From Dyadobacter linearis (lineage in GTDB: Bacteria > Bacteroidota > Bacteroidia > Cytophagales > Spirosomataceae): a stretch of 64,000 bases of DNA. This document shows positions 16,067 through 24,697 of this stretch, in pieces (within the stretch, counting starts at the first letter, position 1; each line of letters opens with the position of its first letter). The notes under the pieces are model-generated. The model saw nothing but the letters and a program-made list of their open reading frames with translations, made no database searches and was not told the origin of the DNA. The position numbers and the translations under genes were made by a program. Location of the stretch: assembly GCF_907165045.1 (NCBI RefSeq), contig NZ_CAJRAU010000001.1, forward strand, positions 992,001 through 1,056,000, in the 5' to 3' direction.

Positions 16067-17134
16067 ATGACAAATATCGCATTAGTAGTGGGCGCAACGG
16101 GCATCACCGGCAGCAACCTCGCAGAAAAGTTAATTGAAAAAGGGTGGATCACTTATGGCCTTTCCCGTAATCCAAACACAGAAATTGCTGGTCTAAAGCC
16201 AATCGCGGCAGACTTGCTCAATCCTGCTGACCTGGCGGCGAAACTGGCAGAAGTGGCGCCTACCCACGTGTTTTTCACAAGCTGGATGCGCAACGATACG
16301 GAGGCTGAAAATATCCGCGTCAACAGTGCCATGGTGAGAAATTTATTGGATAGCCTTTCCGCAAAAAAGTCTATTCAGCACGTTGCGCTGGTAACCGGGC
16401 TTAAACATTATCTTGGGCCGTTTGAGGCTTATGCACAGGCAGGCACATTGCCTGAAACGCCCGTCCGTGAGGAACATCCCAGGCTCGATCTGGAAAACTT
16501 TTACTATGCCCAGGAAGACGAAGTTTATGCTGCCGCCGCGCGCGATGGCTTTACTTGGAGCATTCACAGGCCGCACTCCGTAGTGGGCAAAGCGGTTGGT
16601 AATCTCATGAACATGGGCACAACATTGGCTGTTTATGCAAGCATTTGTAAAGAAACTGGCAGGCCATTTCAATTTCCCGGATCAGTCGAGCAGTGGAACG
16701 GGTTATCCGACGTCACCGACGCGAAACTGCTGGCGGAACACATGATCTGGGCAGCCACTACAGAAGCCGCGCATAACGAGGCATTCAATGTTGCGAATGG
16801 TGACCTTTTCCGTTGGAAATGGCTTTGGAAACAAATAGCAGATTGGTTTGCGATTGAGCCGGCTGGTTTTGATGGACAAATTCGCCCATTGGAGCAGGAA
16901 ATGGCAAACGACGCGTCGGCCTGGAAGGAGATTGCCACGAAATACAATTTGAAAGAATCCAACATTAACCGGCTGGCTTCCGCCTGGCATACGGATCTCG
17001 ATCTGGGCCGCCCTTTGGAGGTCATGACCGCCATGTCCAAGAGCCGCAAACTGGGTTTTACGGGTTATCAGGATACGCGCGATTCGTTTTTTGATTTGTT
17101 CAAAAGGCTGAGATCGGAGAATTTGATCCCGTAA
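16067..17134 (+). CDS. PRISE-type SDR reductase (progesterone 5-beta-reductase/iridoid synthase-like)
   Basis: A 355-residue extended SDR with the Rossmann motif GATGITG (about residues 9-15) and the PRISE-specific NFYYAQED tyrosine motif (about 146-153), ahead of WSIHRPHSVVG. Plant and bacterial members reduce activated C=C bonds of enones with NADPH; the natural bacterial substrate is unknown. It is transcribed away from the Crp-type regulator. Bacterial homologues occur widely in regulator-adjacent positions, suggesting a role in handling small reactive carbonyls, which is inference. Confidence 0.85.
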   Translation: MTNIALVVGATGITGSNLAEKLIEKGWITYGLSRNPNTEIAGLKPIAADLLNPADLAAKLAEVAPTHVFFTSWMRNDTEAENIRVNSAMVRNLLDSLSAKKSIQHVALVTGLKHYLGPFEAYAQAGTLPETPVREEHPRLDLENFYYAQEDEVYAAAARDGFTWSIHRPHSVVGKAVGNLMNMGTTLAVYASICKETGRPFQFPGSVEQWNGLSDVTDAKLLAEHMIWAATTEAAHNEAFNVANGDLFRWKWLWKQIADWFAIEPAGFDGQIRPLEQEMANDASAWKEIATKYNLKESNINRLASAWHTDLDLGRPLEVMTAMSKSRKLGFTGYQDTRDSFFDLFKRLRSENLIP

Positions 17135-17233
17135 ATTCTGAAATACTTCGTTAAATAAGTGAGGCTCATGATAATGCAATATATTATTTATATTTCGGAA
17201 CAATCAAATCTTCTAACTCAAAGATGTCCAGCC

Positions 17234-17659
17234 ATGAGAACTAAACTCATTTTGTCGTTTCTGCTTTTAACTTGCTTTGTTGCATTTAGCCGGGAAAAAA
17301 ATCTTGAAAAACCGAAAAAACAGGACATTACTGTGGATGAAAAAGGCCTGATCAAGATATGTGTTATGTACCCATTTTCCGAAGGTAAAACGTTCAATAT
17401 GGAGTATTACGAAACGAAGCATATGCCGATGGTGGCGGGTTTTCTGGGGGCAAATCTGGTAAAATACACGATTGAAAAAGGGCTTTCGAGCGGTATTCCC
17501 AATCAAGCATTACCGTTTATGGCGATTGGAACATTCTATGTAAAAAGTCTTAGTGAGTACCAAGCGGCAGTGGCTCCAAACCGGGATGCGATCCGCGCAG
17601 ATTTTGCAAATTATACCAATGTTACGCCTGTGATTTTGGTGAGCGAGGTGGTTAAATAG
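17234..17659 (+). CDS. EthD family protein with signal peptide
   Basis: A 141-residue protein with a hydrophobic N-terminus (MRTKLILSFLLLTCFVAFS) that looks like a signal peptide or weak lipobox. An EthD-type ferredoxin-like domain follows (IKICVMYPFSEGKTF, then YETKHMPMV). The frame is open to 17159, but the ATG at 17234 begins the signal peptide. Cytoplasmic EthD proteins assist ether degradation and related reactions; exported versions are less understood. It stands alone with a terminator downstream. Confidence 0.8.
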   Translation: MRTKLILSFLLLTCFVAFSREKNLEKPKKQDITVDEKGLIKICVMYPFSEGKTFNMEYYETKHMPMVAGFLGANLVKYTIEKGLSSGIPNQALPFMAIGTFYVKSLSEYQAAVAPNRDAIRADFANYTNVTPVILVSEVVK

Positions 17660-17754
17660 ATCTAAGCAGCCCGTTTTGCAAGGTAATTGAGCCATAAAAC
17701 CGGGCTTTACCGGTTAGCAGCATACGTATAGCTGGAATTTCGTGTTAGCAAACC

Positions 17755-17792
17755 AAAATGGCCGGACTGAAACATTTCAGCCCGGCCATTTT
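17755..17792. terminator. Bidirectional terminator
   Basis: AAAATGGCCGG (17755-17765) pairs with CCGGCCATTTT (17782-17792). After one mismatch the stem continues with CTGAA/TTCAG around a 4-base loop. It lies between the convergent EthD and haloperoxidase-like genes and has A and T runs on both sides. Confidence 0.88.
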
Positions 17793-17825
17793 TATTATTC
17801 CGACAACTATGCAGCGCCGGTCGTT

Positions 17826-18647
17826 TTATTCCTGAATGAAAGCCAGAATATCCTTATTAATAGTCTCCGCTTCCGTCGTTGGCATTCCGTGAGGAAAACC
17901 TGGATATGTGATCAGTTTGCCATTTTTCAAAAGTTCAGCGGCTTTCACGGCTGTGATTTGATAAGGCACAATTTGGTCGTCTTCACCGTGCAGCACCAAC
18001 ACGGGCACGTCAACACTTTTGAGATCTTCGGTAAAATCAGTTTCCGAAAACGCTTTAATGCACTCGTAATGTGCAAGAATGCTTCCTGTCATGCCCTGGC
18101 GCCACCAGTTATCGCGAATGCCCTGCTTTGGAACAGCACCTTCGCGATTATAACCGTAAAAAGCTTCTGAAAAATCTTTGAAATATTGCGGTCTTTGCGT
18201 GGCCGTCATCTCACGGATTTCATCAAAAACACTCATCGGCACACCGTCCGGATTGTTTTCTGTTTTTACCATAATTGGCGTTACAGCACTCACCAGCACC
18301 GCTTTTGCCACTCTTCCATTTCCATGTTTGTTCACATAGCGTATCACTTCACCGCCACCCGTAGAGTGACCAGCGTGAATGGCATCTTTAAGGTCCAGAT
18401 GCGCAACGAGCTCCGCTACATCGGCAGCGTAAGTTTCCATTTCGTGACCTTCAAAAGTCTGCGAAGAACGTCCGTGTCCACGGCGGTCGTGGGCAATGAC
18501 GCGAAAGCCTTTTTGGAGGAAAAACATCATTTGATTATCCCAATCGTCGCTGGAAAGCGGCCATCCGTGGTGAAATACGATAGGTTGTCCGGTGCCAAAG
18601 TCTTTGTAAAACATTGTGGCGCCATCTCTTAGCTGCAAAGTGCTCAT
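17826..18647 (-). CDS. Alpha/beta hydrolase, cofactor-free haloperoxidase-like
   Basis: A 273-residue protein closely matching the non-haem chloroperoxidase/aryl esterase group: oxyanion region FHHGWPLSSDDWDNQ, DRRGHGRSSQ, nucleophile S95 in GHSTGGGE, the acid in LHGEDDQIVPY and the histidine in GFPHGMPTT. Such enzymes are esterases that can also produce peracids. There is no signal peptide, so it is cytoplasmic. Confidence 0.93.
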   Translation of the reverse strand: MSTLQLRDGATMFYKDFGTGQPIVFHHGWPLSSDDWDNQMMFFLQKGFRVIAHDRRGHGRSSQTFEGHEMETYAADVAELVAHLDLKDAIHAGHSTGGGEVIRYVNKHGNGRVAKAVLVSAVTPIMVKTENNPDGVPMSVFDEIREMTATQRPQYFKDFSEAFYGYNREGAVPKQGIRDNWWRQGMTGSILAHYECIKAFSETDFTEDLKSVDVPVLVLHGEDDQIVPYQITAVKAAELLKNGKLITYPGFPHGMPTTEAETINKDILAFIQE

Positions 18648-18793
18648 GATTTTGTTTTTTGAGAGTGAAAATCTTGCAACAATAACGCAAGATTCGGGTC
18701 ACTTTTCAAGCGCCAAGTGTGAATGTTGTGTGAACGTTTCCACGATATTTACTAAAACACCTTACCTTGTGGGGCGGTATAATTACTTGGAAA

Positions 18794-19567
18794 ATGAGCG
18801 AGACTAAATTTAATATTGCGGTATTGATCGACGGCGATAATGCGCAGGCGAAGTTTATGAAAGAAATGCTGGAAGAGGTTTCCAAATATGGAAAAGCCAC
18901 GATCCGGCGGATTTACGGCGACTGGACCACTTCGCACATGAACAGCTGGAAAGATACGGTCAATAACCACTCGATCAGCCCAATACAAAAGTTTTCCTAC
19001 ACAACCGGCAAGAACTCCACCGACAGTTCGCTCATTATTGATGCGATGGATATCCTCCACAGCAAAAGTGTCGACGGGTTTTGCATTGTTTCCAGCGACA
19101 GCGATTATACCGGATTGGCTAAAAGGATCCGCGAAGAAGGTTTGTTTGTGATGGGGATCGGCAGAAAAACGACTCCGCTGGCATTCGTGAATTCCTGCGA
19201 GATTTTCACTTTTAGCGAAAACCTTATTGCTGAACTGGATACTGCAACCGAAGAGCCTGAAATCAAAAAAGTAGATGTAACACCGCAGGAACAGATTCGG
19301 AAAGGCGCCAGAAAGCCGGCCGAAAAGCAGAAATTCCCCAAAATAGATATCAGCGTGATCGATAAAGCTTTCGAAATATCGACCAACGAGGAAGAGGAAG
19401 CGCTCATTTCAAAAGTAGGATCCTCCCTCCGAAAAATAGACCCAAGCTTCGACTCCCGAACCTACGGCTTCAAGACTTTGACCCAGCTTCTGAAAAGTCT
19501 GTCCAAATATAAGATCGTCAACAACTCCGTAAACGGTTTGAACCACCCCCTGATCAAGCTTAAATAA
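18794..19567 (+). CDS. NYN (PIN-like) RNase protein with LOTUS/OST-HTH domain
   Basis: A 257-residue protein. An N-terminal NYN domain (about residues 8-145) has acidic residues in AVLIDGDNAQ, SSLIIDAMDIL and IVSSDSDYTGLAKRI that could hold metal. A C-terminal OST-HTH/LOTUS domain (about 180-257) ends in KSLSKYKIVNNS. This LabA/DUF88-type arrangement is known in bacteria and in eukaryotic RNA regulators such as MARF1; an RNA-processing or RNA-decay role is expected but unproven. The ATG at 18794 fits the family start better than the one at 18767. Confidence 0.88.
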   Translation: MSETKFNIAVLIDGDNAQAKFMKEMLEEVSKYGKATIRRIYGDWTTSHMNSWKDTVNNHSISPIQKFSYTTGKNSTDSSLIIDAMDILHSKSVDGFCIVSSDSDYTGLAKRIREEGLFVMGIGRKTTPLAFVNSCEIFTFSENLIAELDTATEEPEIKKVDVTPQEQIRKGARKPAEKQKFPKIDISVIDKAFEISTNEEEEALISKVGSSLRKIDPSFDSRTYGFKTLTQLLKSLSKYKIVNNSVNGLNHPLIKLK

Positions 19568-19593
19568 CACTTTAAATTTTAAAAACCACTTGC

Positions 19594-19637
19594 GTAGGTG
19601 AATACTTACATATACATTTGCGTAAGTAAATACTTAC
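19594..19637. promoter_or_regulatory. Tandem dyads upstream of the first ArsR gene
   Basis: GTAAGTA-AA-TACTTAC (19622-19637) is a perfect dyad, and GTAGGTG-AA-TACTTAC (19594-19609) is the same site with two changes, 28 bp upstream. The nearer one ends 5 bp before the ArsR ATG at 19643. The position suggests an autoregulatory ArsR operator that overlaps the ribosome-binding region. Confidence 0.6.
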
Positions 19638-19642
19638 ATATT

Positions 19643-19984
19643 ATGTCTATTGAAGCAAGAAGGGACGTTTTTCAAGCCATAGCGGATCCTACGCGGCGAC
19701 AGATTATCAACCTGATCGTACAGAAACCTATGAACCTCAATGCGATCGCTGACAATTTTCAGATCAGCCGTCCTGCCATTTCTCAACATATTAAAATTCT
19801 GACAGAGTGCGGAATGGTGGTGGTGAGGCAGGAAGGCCGGGAGCGGTTTTGCGAAGCGAAGCTGGAAAGTCTGAGCGAAGTGGCAACCTGGGTGGATCAG
19901 TACAAGCAATTCTGGAATGAAAAACTGGATTCACTGGATAGTTATCTAACTAAAATTCAGTCTAAGAATCCGGAAAACGAATAG
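19643..19984 (+). CDS. ArsR family winged-helix regulator (copy 1)
   Basis: A 113-residue protein with the ArsR fold: [20 protein letters not shown], the recognition-helix region [19 protein letters not shown] and a wing with RQEGRERF. No metal-binding cysteine pair is present, so it belongs to the group that controls AHSA1/SRPBCC and related genes rather than metal resistance. The ATG at 19643 gives the family N-terminus. It heads a cluster with the SRPBCC gene and possibly the VOC gene. A paralogue with its own operators lies at 28329. Confidence 0.9.
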   Translation: MSIEARRDVFQAIADPTRRQIINLIVQKPMNLNAIADNFQISRPAISQHIKILTECGMVVVRQEGRERFCEAKLESLSEVATWVDQYKQFWNEKLDSLDSYLTKIQSKNPENE

Positions 19985-20015
19985 TCAAATATAAATCAAT
20001 CAAACAATCAAAAAC

Positions 20016-20525
20016 ATGGAAAAGCAAGCAGACAAAAAAGCGGGTTTGAGAATTGTGCGGGAGTTTAAAGCGCCTAAAACACTGGTTTTCGACGCATTTG
20101 CAACGCCGGAAGCATTTGCGGCATGGTGGGGACCAGCGGGCAGCCAATTGTCGGTCGAGCGTTTTGATTTCCGGGCGGGTGGCAGTACGCATTACAAAAT
20201 GGATGGAAACGGGCACGTGATGTGGGGTTTGTTTCAATACAAAAATATCCAGCGCGCCGACCTGCTCGAATTCATTAATTCTTTCGCCGATGCAGAAGGC
20301 AATATCATCACTTCCCCTTTCCCGATGGATTTTCCGCTGGAAATCTTTAACCGGATCACACTGGAAGAAAACGAGGGAGTCACTACGCTAACCATTCAGG
20401 GACACCCTATTAATGCAACACCAGCGCAGGAAGAGACCTATTTTTCAATTATGGATGGTATGCAGCAAGGTTTCGCCGGGACGTTTGATCAGCTGGAAGC
20501 ATATTTGGCAAACGTGCTTGAATAG
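20016..20525 (+). CDS. SRPBCC/AHSA1 domain protein (copy 1)
   Basis: A 169-residue START-like hydrophobic-ligand-binding domain of the AHSA1 type: IVREFKAPKTLVFDAFA, WWGPAGSQLSVERFDFR and the end region FDQLEAYL. No enzymatic residues are evident. It follows the ArsR gene by 31 bp, the usual ArsR-AHSA1 operon. It resembles the protein at 28657 in layout, so the pair was probably duplicated. Confidence 0.88.
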   Translation: MEKQADKKAGLRIVREFKAPKTLVFDAFATPEAFAAWWGPAGSQLSVERFDFRAGGSTHYKMDGNGHVMWGLFQYKNIQRADLLEFINSFADAEGNIITSPFPMDFPLEIFNRITLEENEGVTTLTIQGHPINATPAQEETYFSIMDGMQQGFAGTFDQLEAYLANVLE

Positions 20526-20621
20526 GATTTTCGTCAGGGTAGTCATTGAAATGAAAAGCCTTTTAGCTAATTTGAAACGCGCTATTCTGTCCTGCTTTCA
20601 TACAGCTAAACCTTAAAATAA

Positions 20622-21044
20622 ATGATCAAGCCACTTTATCCTTGCCTTTGGTTCGATGGAAATGCCAAAGAGGCCGCGGACTATTATTGTTCGATTTTTA
20701 AAAGCTCCAAAATCACGGCTGAAAATCCAATGGTAGTCACATTCGAGCTGAATGGTTTCAAATTTATGGGGCTAAATGGCGGGCCGCAATATCAATTTTC
20801 GCCTGCTACTTCCTTTGTGGTTGAATGCGATAAGCAGGAAGAAATCGACTATTACTGGGAAATGTTGGGCGCAGGCGGGGTTTATAACAAATGCGGCTGG
20901 CTCGACGATAAGTTTGGTATGTCGTGGCAGGTGGTACCGGCGGTTCTCCCGAAACTGATGTCCGACCCTGACAAAGCGCCGCGGGTAATAGAGGCTTTTA
21001 TGCAAATGTCGAAGTTTGATATTGCTGCGTTGGAAGGCGCGTGA
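20622..21044 (+). CDS. VOC superfamily (PhnB/UbiG-like) protein
   Basis: A 140-residue two-module VOC protein: PLYPCLWFDGNAKEAADYY, then GWLDDKFGMSWQVVPAVL, then DKAPRVIEAFMQM. These are the signatures of the group often named 3-demethylubiquinone-9 3-methyltransferase-like, which are not methyltransferases. It follows the AHSA1 gene on the same strand after 96 bp, and such proteins often travel with ArsR-AHSA1 clusters. Confidence 0.88.
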   Translation: MIKPLYPCLWFDGNAKEAADYYCSIFKSSKITAENPMVVTFELNGFKFMGLNGGPQYQFSPATSFVVECDKQEEIDYYWEMLGAGGVYNKCGWLDDKFGMSWQVVPAVLPKLMSDPDKAPRVIEAFMQMSKFDIAALEGA

Positions 21045-21059
21045 GGGGCTTCCTACCTT

Positions 21060-21141
21060 TACCCCTAAATCCCCTGGGAGGGGACTTTCTCTGGTACTTT
21101 AACACAAAGGCGTGCTCCCCTTTAGGGGTTTGGAGAAGGTG
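21060..21141. repeat. GC-rich palindromic intergenic repeat
   Basis: CCCCTAAA (21062-21069) pairs exactly with TTTAGGGG (21121-21128), and an inner CCCC-TGGGA-GGGG hairpin lies beside the left arm. The layout resembles dispersed palindromic repeats in Bacteroidota chromosomes. It lies between the VOC and hydrolase genes and could also act as a terminator. Confidence 0.5.
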
Positions 21142-21176
21142 ACCCATATTTAATTTTACCAAATCAAAATTTCAAA

Positions 21177-22049
21177 ATGTTAAAACCGATTCTTGCTACT
21201 CTTCTGATACTCTCCACAATTGTCACGAAAGCGCAGATGGTGTCTGATTCTCTGTTGATTGAAAATCGATACCGTGTTTTTGTTCATGATAGATCTGTGA
21301 AAGTGAAGCCCGGCGCCAGCCTGGTTTTTGTAATGCACGGCTCGGGTGGTGATCCGATGGGAATGGTGCCGCGGGCGGCGAAGTTGCAGGCGAAAGCCGA
21401 AGCCGAAAATCTGGTTTTGGTATATCCTGCTGGCTATAAAAGATATTGGAACGAATGCCGCAAAGCTTCCACGGCCGTCGCGAACAAAGAAAATGTGAAT
21501 GAAGAAGCTTTTTTCTCGGCAATGATCGATTTCTTTTCCGATAAATATAAGATCAATAAAGCACACGTTTTCGCAACGGGCTTTTCGGGAGGCGGACATA
21601 TGTCGTACAAACTCGCCCTGACGATGCCTGGTAAAATCAAGGCGATTTCGGCGATCGTCGCCAATATGCCTACGGAAGAGAATATGGATTGCACGCCTAT
21701 GAACGTGCCGCTGCCGGTTATGATCACCAATGGTACCGCAGACGAAACGAATCCTTACAACGGCGGCGAAGTGAAAACATCCGGCGTAACGCTGGGTACT
21801 GTACGCGCGACCGATCAATCATTTCAATATTGGGCAAAACTGGACGGTTATAGCGGAGAACCCACAAAATCAATGCTTCCCGATGCCGATAAAACCAACA
21901 ATATCACCGTCGAGAAACACACCTACCATCAAAAAGGCAAACCCGAAGTAACCCTGCTCAAAATCATCAACGGAAAGCATGAATTTGTAACAGATTTCGA
22001 CATGTTTGAAGAAACCTGGGCGTTCTTTAAGCGGCAAATTGGGCGGTGA
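21177..22049 (+). CDS. Secreted PHB-depolymerase/feruloyl-esterase-like hydrolase
   Basis: A 290-residue protein with a signal peptide (MLKPILATLLILSTIVTKAQ) and an LpqC/esterase-PHB depolymerase fold: oxyanion loop VMHGSGGDPMGM, YPAGYKRYWNEC, nucleophile serine in ATGFSGGGHMS, and late acid and histidine (NGTADETNPY and GKHEFV). Substrates for the group include polyhydroxybutyrate and feruloylated polysaccharides. The nearby polysaccharide genes make an esterase role plausible but not proven. Confidence 0.85.
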   Translation: MLKPILATLLILSTIVTKAQMVSDSLLIENRYRVFVHDRSVKVKPGASLVFVMHGSGGDPMGMVPRAAKLQAKAEAENLVLVYPAGYKRYWNECRKASTAVANKENVNEEAFFSAMIDFFSDKYKINKAHVFATGFSGGGHMSYKLALTMPGKIKAISAIVANMPTEENMDCTPMNVPLPVMITNGTADETNPYNGGEVKTSGVTLGTVRATDQSFQYWAKLDGYSGEPTKSMLPDADKTNNITVEKHTYHQKGKPEVTLLKIINGKHEFVTDFDMFEETWAFFKRQIGR

Positions 22050-22057
22050 AACTAGAA

Positions 22058-22480
22058 TTATGAAAAAATCTTATGAGCAGCTTCAATTGCATTAAAAACT
22101 AGGCTGGACTTTACAACAGTTAATTCGAATAGATCACGATTCATGTAGGATTCGGCCACGTCGTCAATAGCAGCTGCAATTTCGGAAGATGAAAGTGTGG
22201 ATTTACCTAAATAGTTTGTCTTAGGATGCAGCGCCGATGAGATGACGAGTTTTTGAGAGGCGATTAGGGAATAATATATCCGGTAACCACCACTTCCATT
22301 TAACCGCTTTTTCAAAAAAGGATTGGGAGAATTACCATTCAAGACCGTCGCGGCTCTGAGTTCCGTTGCAGTTTTTGTGAATAGCCAGTCAATAATAGCT
22401 TGCTCTAAGTCTGCGTGTGAATTCTTCTTGACCAACTTATCGTAAATTCTCTTAAACTCGTGTGTGCAACAAATTGTCAT
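22058..22480 (-). CDS. RelE-like toxin candidate
   Basis: A 140-residue protein. The middle part (NPFLKKRLNGSGGYRIYYSLIASQKL, shown in two parts: NPFLKKRLNG and SGGYRIYYSL) followed by ALHPKTNYLGKS resembles RelE/HigB-type toxins, in which a basic strand ends in a G-Y-R-x-Y-Y run and a later H-P-K-T motif. No family can be named with confidence. It overlaps the upstream gene by 4 bp (ATGA), as in toxin-antitoxin cassettes, but here the presumed toxin is second and the first gene is not a recognisable antitoxin. Confidence 0.6.
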   Translation of the reverse strand: MTICCTHEFKRIYDKLVKKNSHADLEQAIIDWLFTKTATELRAATVLNGNSPNPFLKKRLNGSGGYRIYYSLIASQKLVISSALHPKTNYLGKSTLSSSEIAAAIDDVAESYMNRDLFELTVVKSSLVFNAIEAAHKIFS

Positions 22481-22926
22481 TTAATCAGGGATAGTTTCTG
22501 GTTTGCCAGGAGAAAGGACGGATCATTCGGGTATTCGAAAAAGATCTTTTCGACATCTTCAATCACTTCTCTCAATTCCGCAATACTGCTTTGAAAAAGG
22601 GTGAAATACTCTTTCGTCACTTGATCCTTAAAAGCATCACCTATCGCTTCAAGATCGTTGGTAATTGCATTTAGCGAAATGAGCATACCATTTAATTTAG
22701 GTAACTCAGCATGAGAAACAGTCCAGGCTGTCATTTTATCCATCAGACTGGTAAGACCTATTGCAGATTTTATCAAAGATTCCAAAATATCAGCAGAGCG
22801 GTTTTTGTTCTGAGCGATATCATGGGTGTGGCCATAAAATGTTACCCTAACGTTATATGAGAATAGATCCAAACTTTCGCGGACCTCATCAATGCCTGCT
22901 TCATTAAAGTCCATTACCAGTTCCAT
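22477..22926 (-). CDS. Hypothetical helical protein, putative partner/antitoxin
   Basis: A 149-residue, mostly helical acidic protein (ADILESLIKSAIGLTSLMD and ELREVIEDVEKIFFEYPND). I do not recognise a family and see no DNA-binding motif. It is translationally coupled to the RelE-like gene after it. A neutralising partner role is suggested only by this arrangement. It is preceded by AT-rich DNA without a clear promoter match. Confidence 0.6.
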   Translation of the reverse strand: MELVMDFNEAGIDEVRESLDLFSYNVRVTFYGHTHDIAQNKNRSADILESLIKSAIGLTSLMDKMTAWTVSHAELPKLNGMLISLNAITNDLEAIGDAFKDQVTKEYFTLFQSSIAELREVIEDVEKIFFEYPNDPSFLLANQKLSLIK

Positions 22927-23137
22927 AGTATTCGCCTTTACTGACCTTTACTTTATTTTCAACCTTAAATCAAATGTAAGTAATCATAACACTAGTAGCA
23001 ACCGGATTACCTCAATAAACTACCCCGCCGTTCTCTCGCTTCTTTTTCTATTACTAGTAATTCTACAATTCGATAAATTCATATTTTTACAGGAAGAATA
23101 CCATTGACTATCCTCTCATATCACTAGTTTCCTCGAA

Positions 23138-24697
23138 ATGAACAAAGCTTTACTGCCGCTTATTTTTCTTTTTACATTCTCCACATCGTTTGCTCAATCC
23201 CCGAATCAAGTTAAGATTTCTACCCGCGAAGCTGGGATGGATTTGAGGACTAATACGCCCATTTCAGCAAAGGAATATGTGTTTGACCTACCGGTATTCG
23301 GTTTTTACCCTACCGCTAGAAATAATTCTATGACGGTTCAGCTCCGCAATAAGAACCCTGAGACTAACGTATGGAAAGGCTCGGGAGAGGTAATGGTGAT
23401 TGATCCTGAGACGGGGCAGAGCAAGTGGCAACGAAAATTCAAGTATGGGGGCAACTATCTCATGCAGATTGACGATGTTATTTTTGAACAAAGCAGAAAA
23501 AAGTTACAGAAGCTCCATTCAGAAACCGGGAAGCCCGTTTGGTGGAGAGAAAGTACAGTTTTCAAAGCATTCCCGGAACTGAATCTGGCGTTGTGCTATA
23601 ATTTAGAACCAACCGAAAGTGATGTTTTACATGGTATCAACCTGCAAAACGGCCAGTCGCTCTGGCGGCGGACGTTTGCATCAGAATATGGCTGGGAAAA
23701 TACCAACTGGCTCAACGATTCCACACTCATGATCGTCGCGTCGGGCCTGCATACCCTCAATCCGGCGACCGGTCAGGGTTGGGATATGAACCGGGTTTCG
23801 CATTCGAAAAAAACGGATATGGGGAAAGTCGGAATGTTGGTGCTCGGAGGCGTGGCGCTGGGTGCAATGGGCAGTATGCTGGTTCCTTCAGGTACATTGT
23901 CGGATATTTTCCTGAACATATCGTCGAATGTTCTGATGGAAGAACAGGTGCTTTATTATGCTGCAAAAAATAAGATCAGCTGCCAAACGCTGGCTGGCGA
24001 GCGGCTTTGGGATACGGACCTGAACGAAAAGATTACCAGCAAATCGCATATTTTCAGAAAAGGGAATACCATTTACATGATCAATACCGGCTACGCCATG
24101 AAATACGGTCGCCCGGCCGCATTGGGGAAACCCTACGTGGCCGCCTTTGATGCATTCAACGGAAAGCAACTGTTTCACAAAGAGTGGTTTGAACGGAAAA
24201 ACTATATTTCCGATTTCCTGATCCAGGAAGACCAGATGTACCTGCTATACAAGGATAAAGTCGATATTTACCGGTTTTCAGATGAGGGCCTGACCCAGCG
24301 GTTTGCTTCCCGTGTCGATGAGGATTTTAAAATGCGGAGCTTTGTAAGCGATCAGGTATTCATGAAAAAGGACAGTGCATTTGTGCGTTTGAGCTACGAC
24401 CAGGACCATTTTCACGTCTTTACCGAAAAAAATGAGCTGATCCGGTTTGACAATGATTTTCAAACCTCAGAAAAAGTGGATATCACGACACTTTACAAGA
24501 GCTATATTGAAAATGAGGCGTACTTATTCCTGGGCAATACCGATGAAACGATCGTTTTGAACAGAACTGACAGCAAGCCGGTAGCAAAATACAACGCGCC
24601 CGTTAACTCAGCAAATTTCGGGTCGAAATTGTATTACTATGGCGAAAACAAAATATCCGAGCTGGATATCAGTGCATTTGTAATCCAAAAGGAATAG
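23138..24697 (+). CDS. Secreted PQQ-binding-like beta-propeller protein
   Basis: A 519-residue protein with a signal peptide (residues 1-19, ending TSFAQ) and repeated PQQ-type strands such as DPETGQSKWQR, SETGKPVWWRE, NLQNGQSLWRRT and LAGERLWDTD. The first half and middle form a beta-propeller. A hydrophobic stretch around residues 228-250 (VGMLVLGGVALGAMGSML) is odd for a propeller blade and may be a membrane or packing insertion. No dehydrogenase catalytic motif is visible, so it is likely a binding or scaffold protein. Its last 29 bp overlap the convergent TonB-like gene. Confidence 0.8.
   Translation: MNKALLPLIFLFTFSTSFAQSPNQVKISTREAGMDLRTNTPISAKEYVFDLPVFGFYPTARNNSMTVQLRNKNPETNVWKGSGEVMVIDPETGQSKWQRKFKYGGNYLMQIDDVIFEQSRKKLQKLHSETGKPVWWRESTVFKAFPELNLALCYNLEPTESDVLHGINLQNGQSLWRRTFASEYGWENTNWLNDSTLMIVASGLHTLNPATGQGWDMNRVSHSKKTDMGKVGMLVLGGVALGAMGSMLVPSGTLSDIFLNISSNVLMEEQVLYYAAKNKISCQTLAGERLWDTDLNEKITSKSHIFRKGNTIYMINTGYAMKYGRPAALGKPYVAAFDAFNGKQLFHKEWFERKNYISDFLIQEDQMYLLYKDKVDIYRFSDEGLTQRFASRVDEDFKMRSFVSDQVFMKKDSAFVRLSYDQDHFHVFTEKNELIRFDNDFQTSEKVDITTLYKSYIENEAYLFLGNTDETIVLNRTDSKPVAKYNAPVNSANFGSKLYYYGENKISELDISAFVIQKE

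Noticed and set aside
21180-21818. 212-codon minus-strand frame
   Set aside because: It is antisense to the secreted PHB-depolymerase-like gene and its composition follows that gene's codon pattern.
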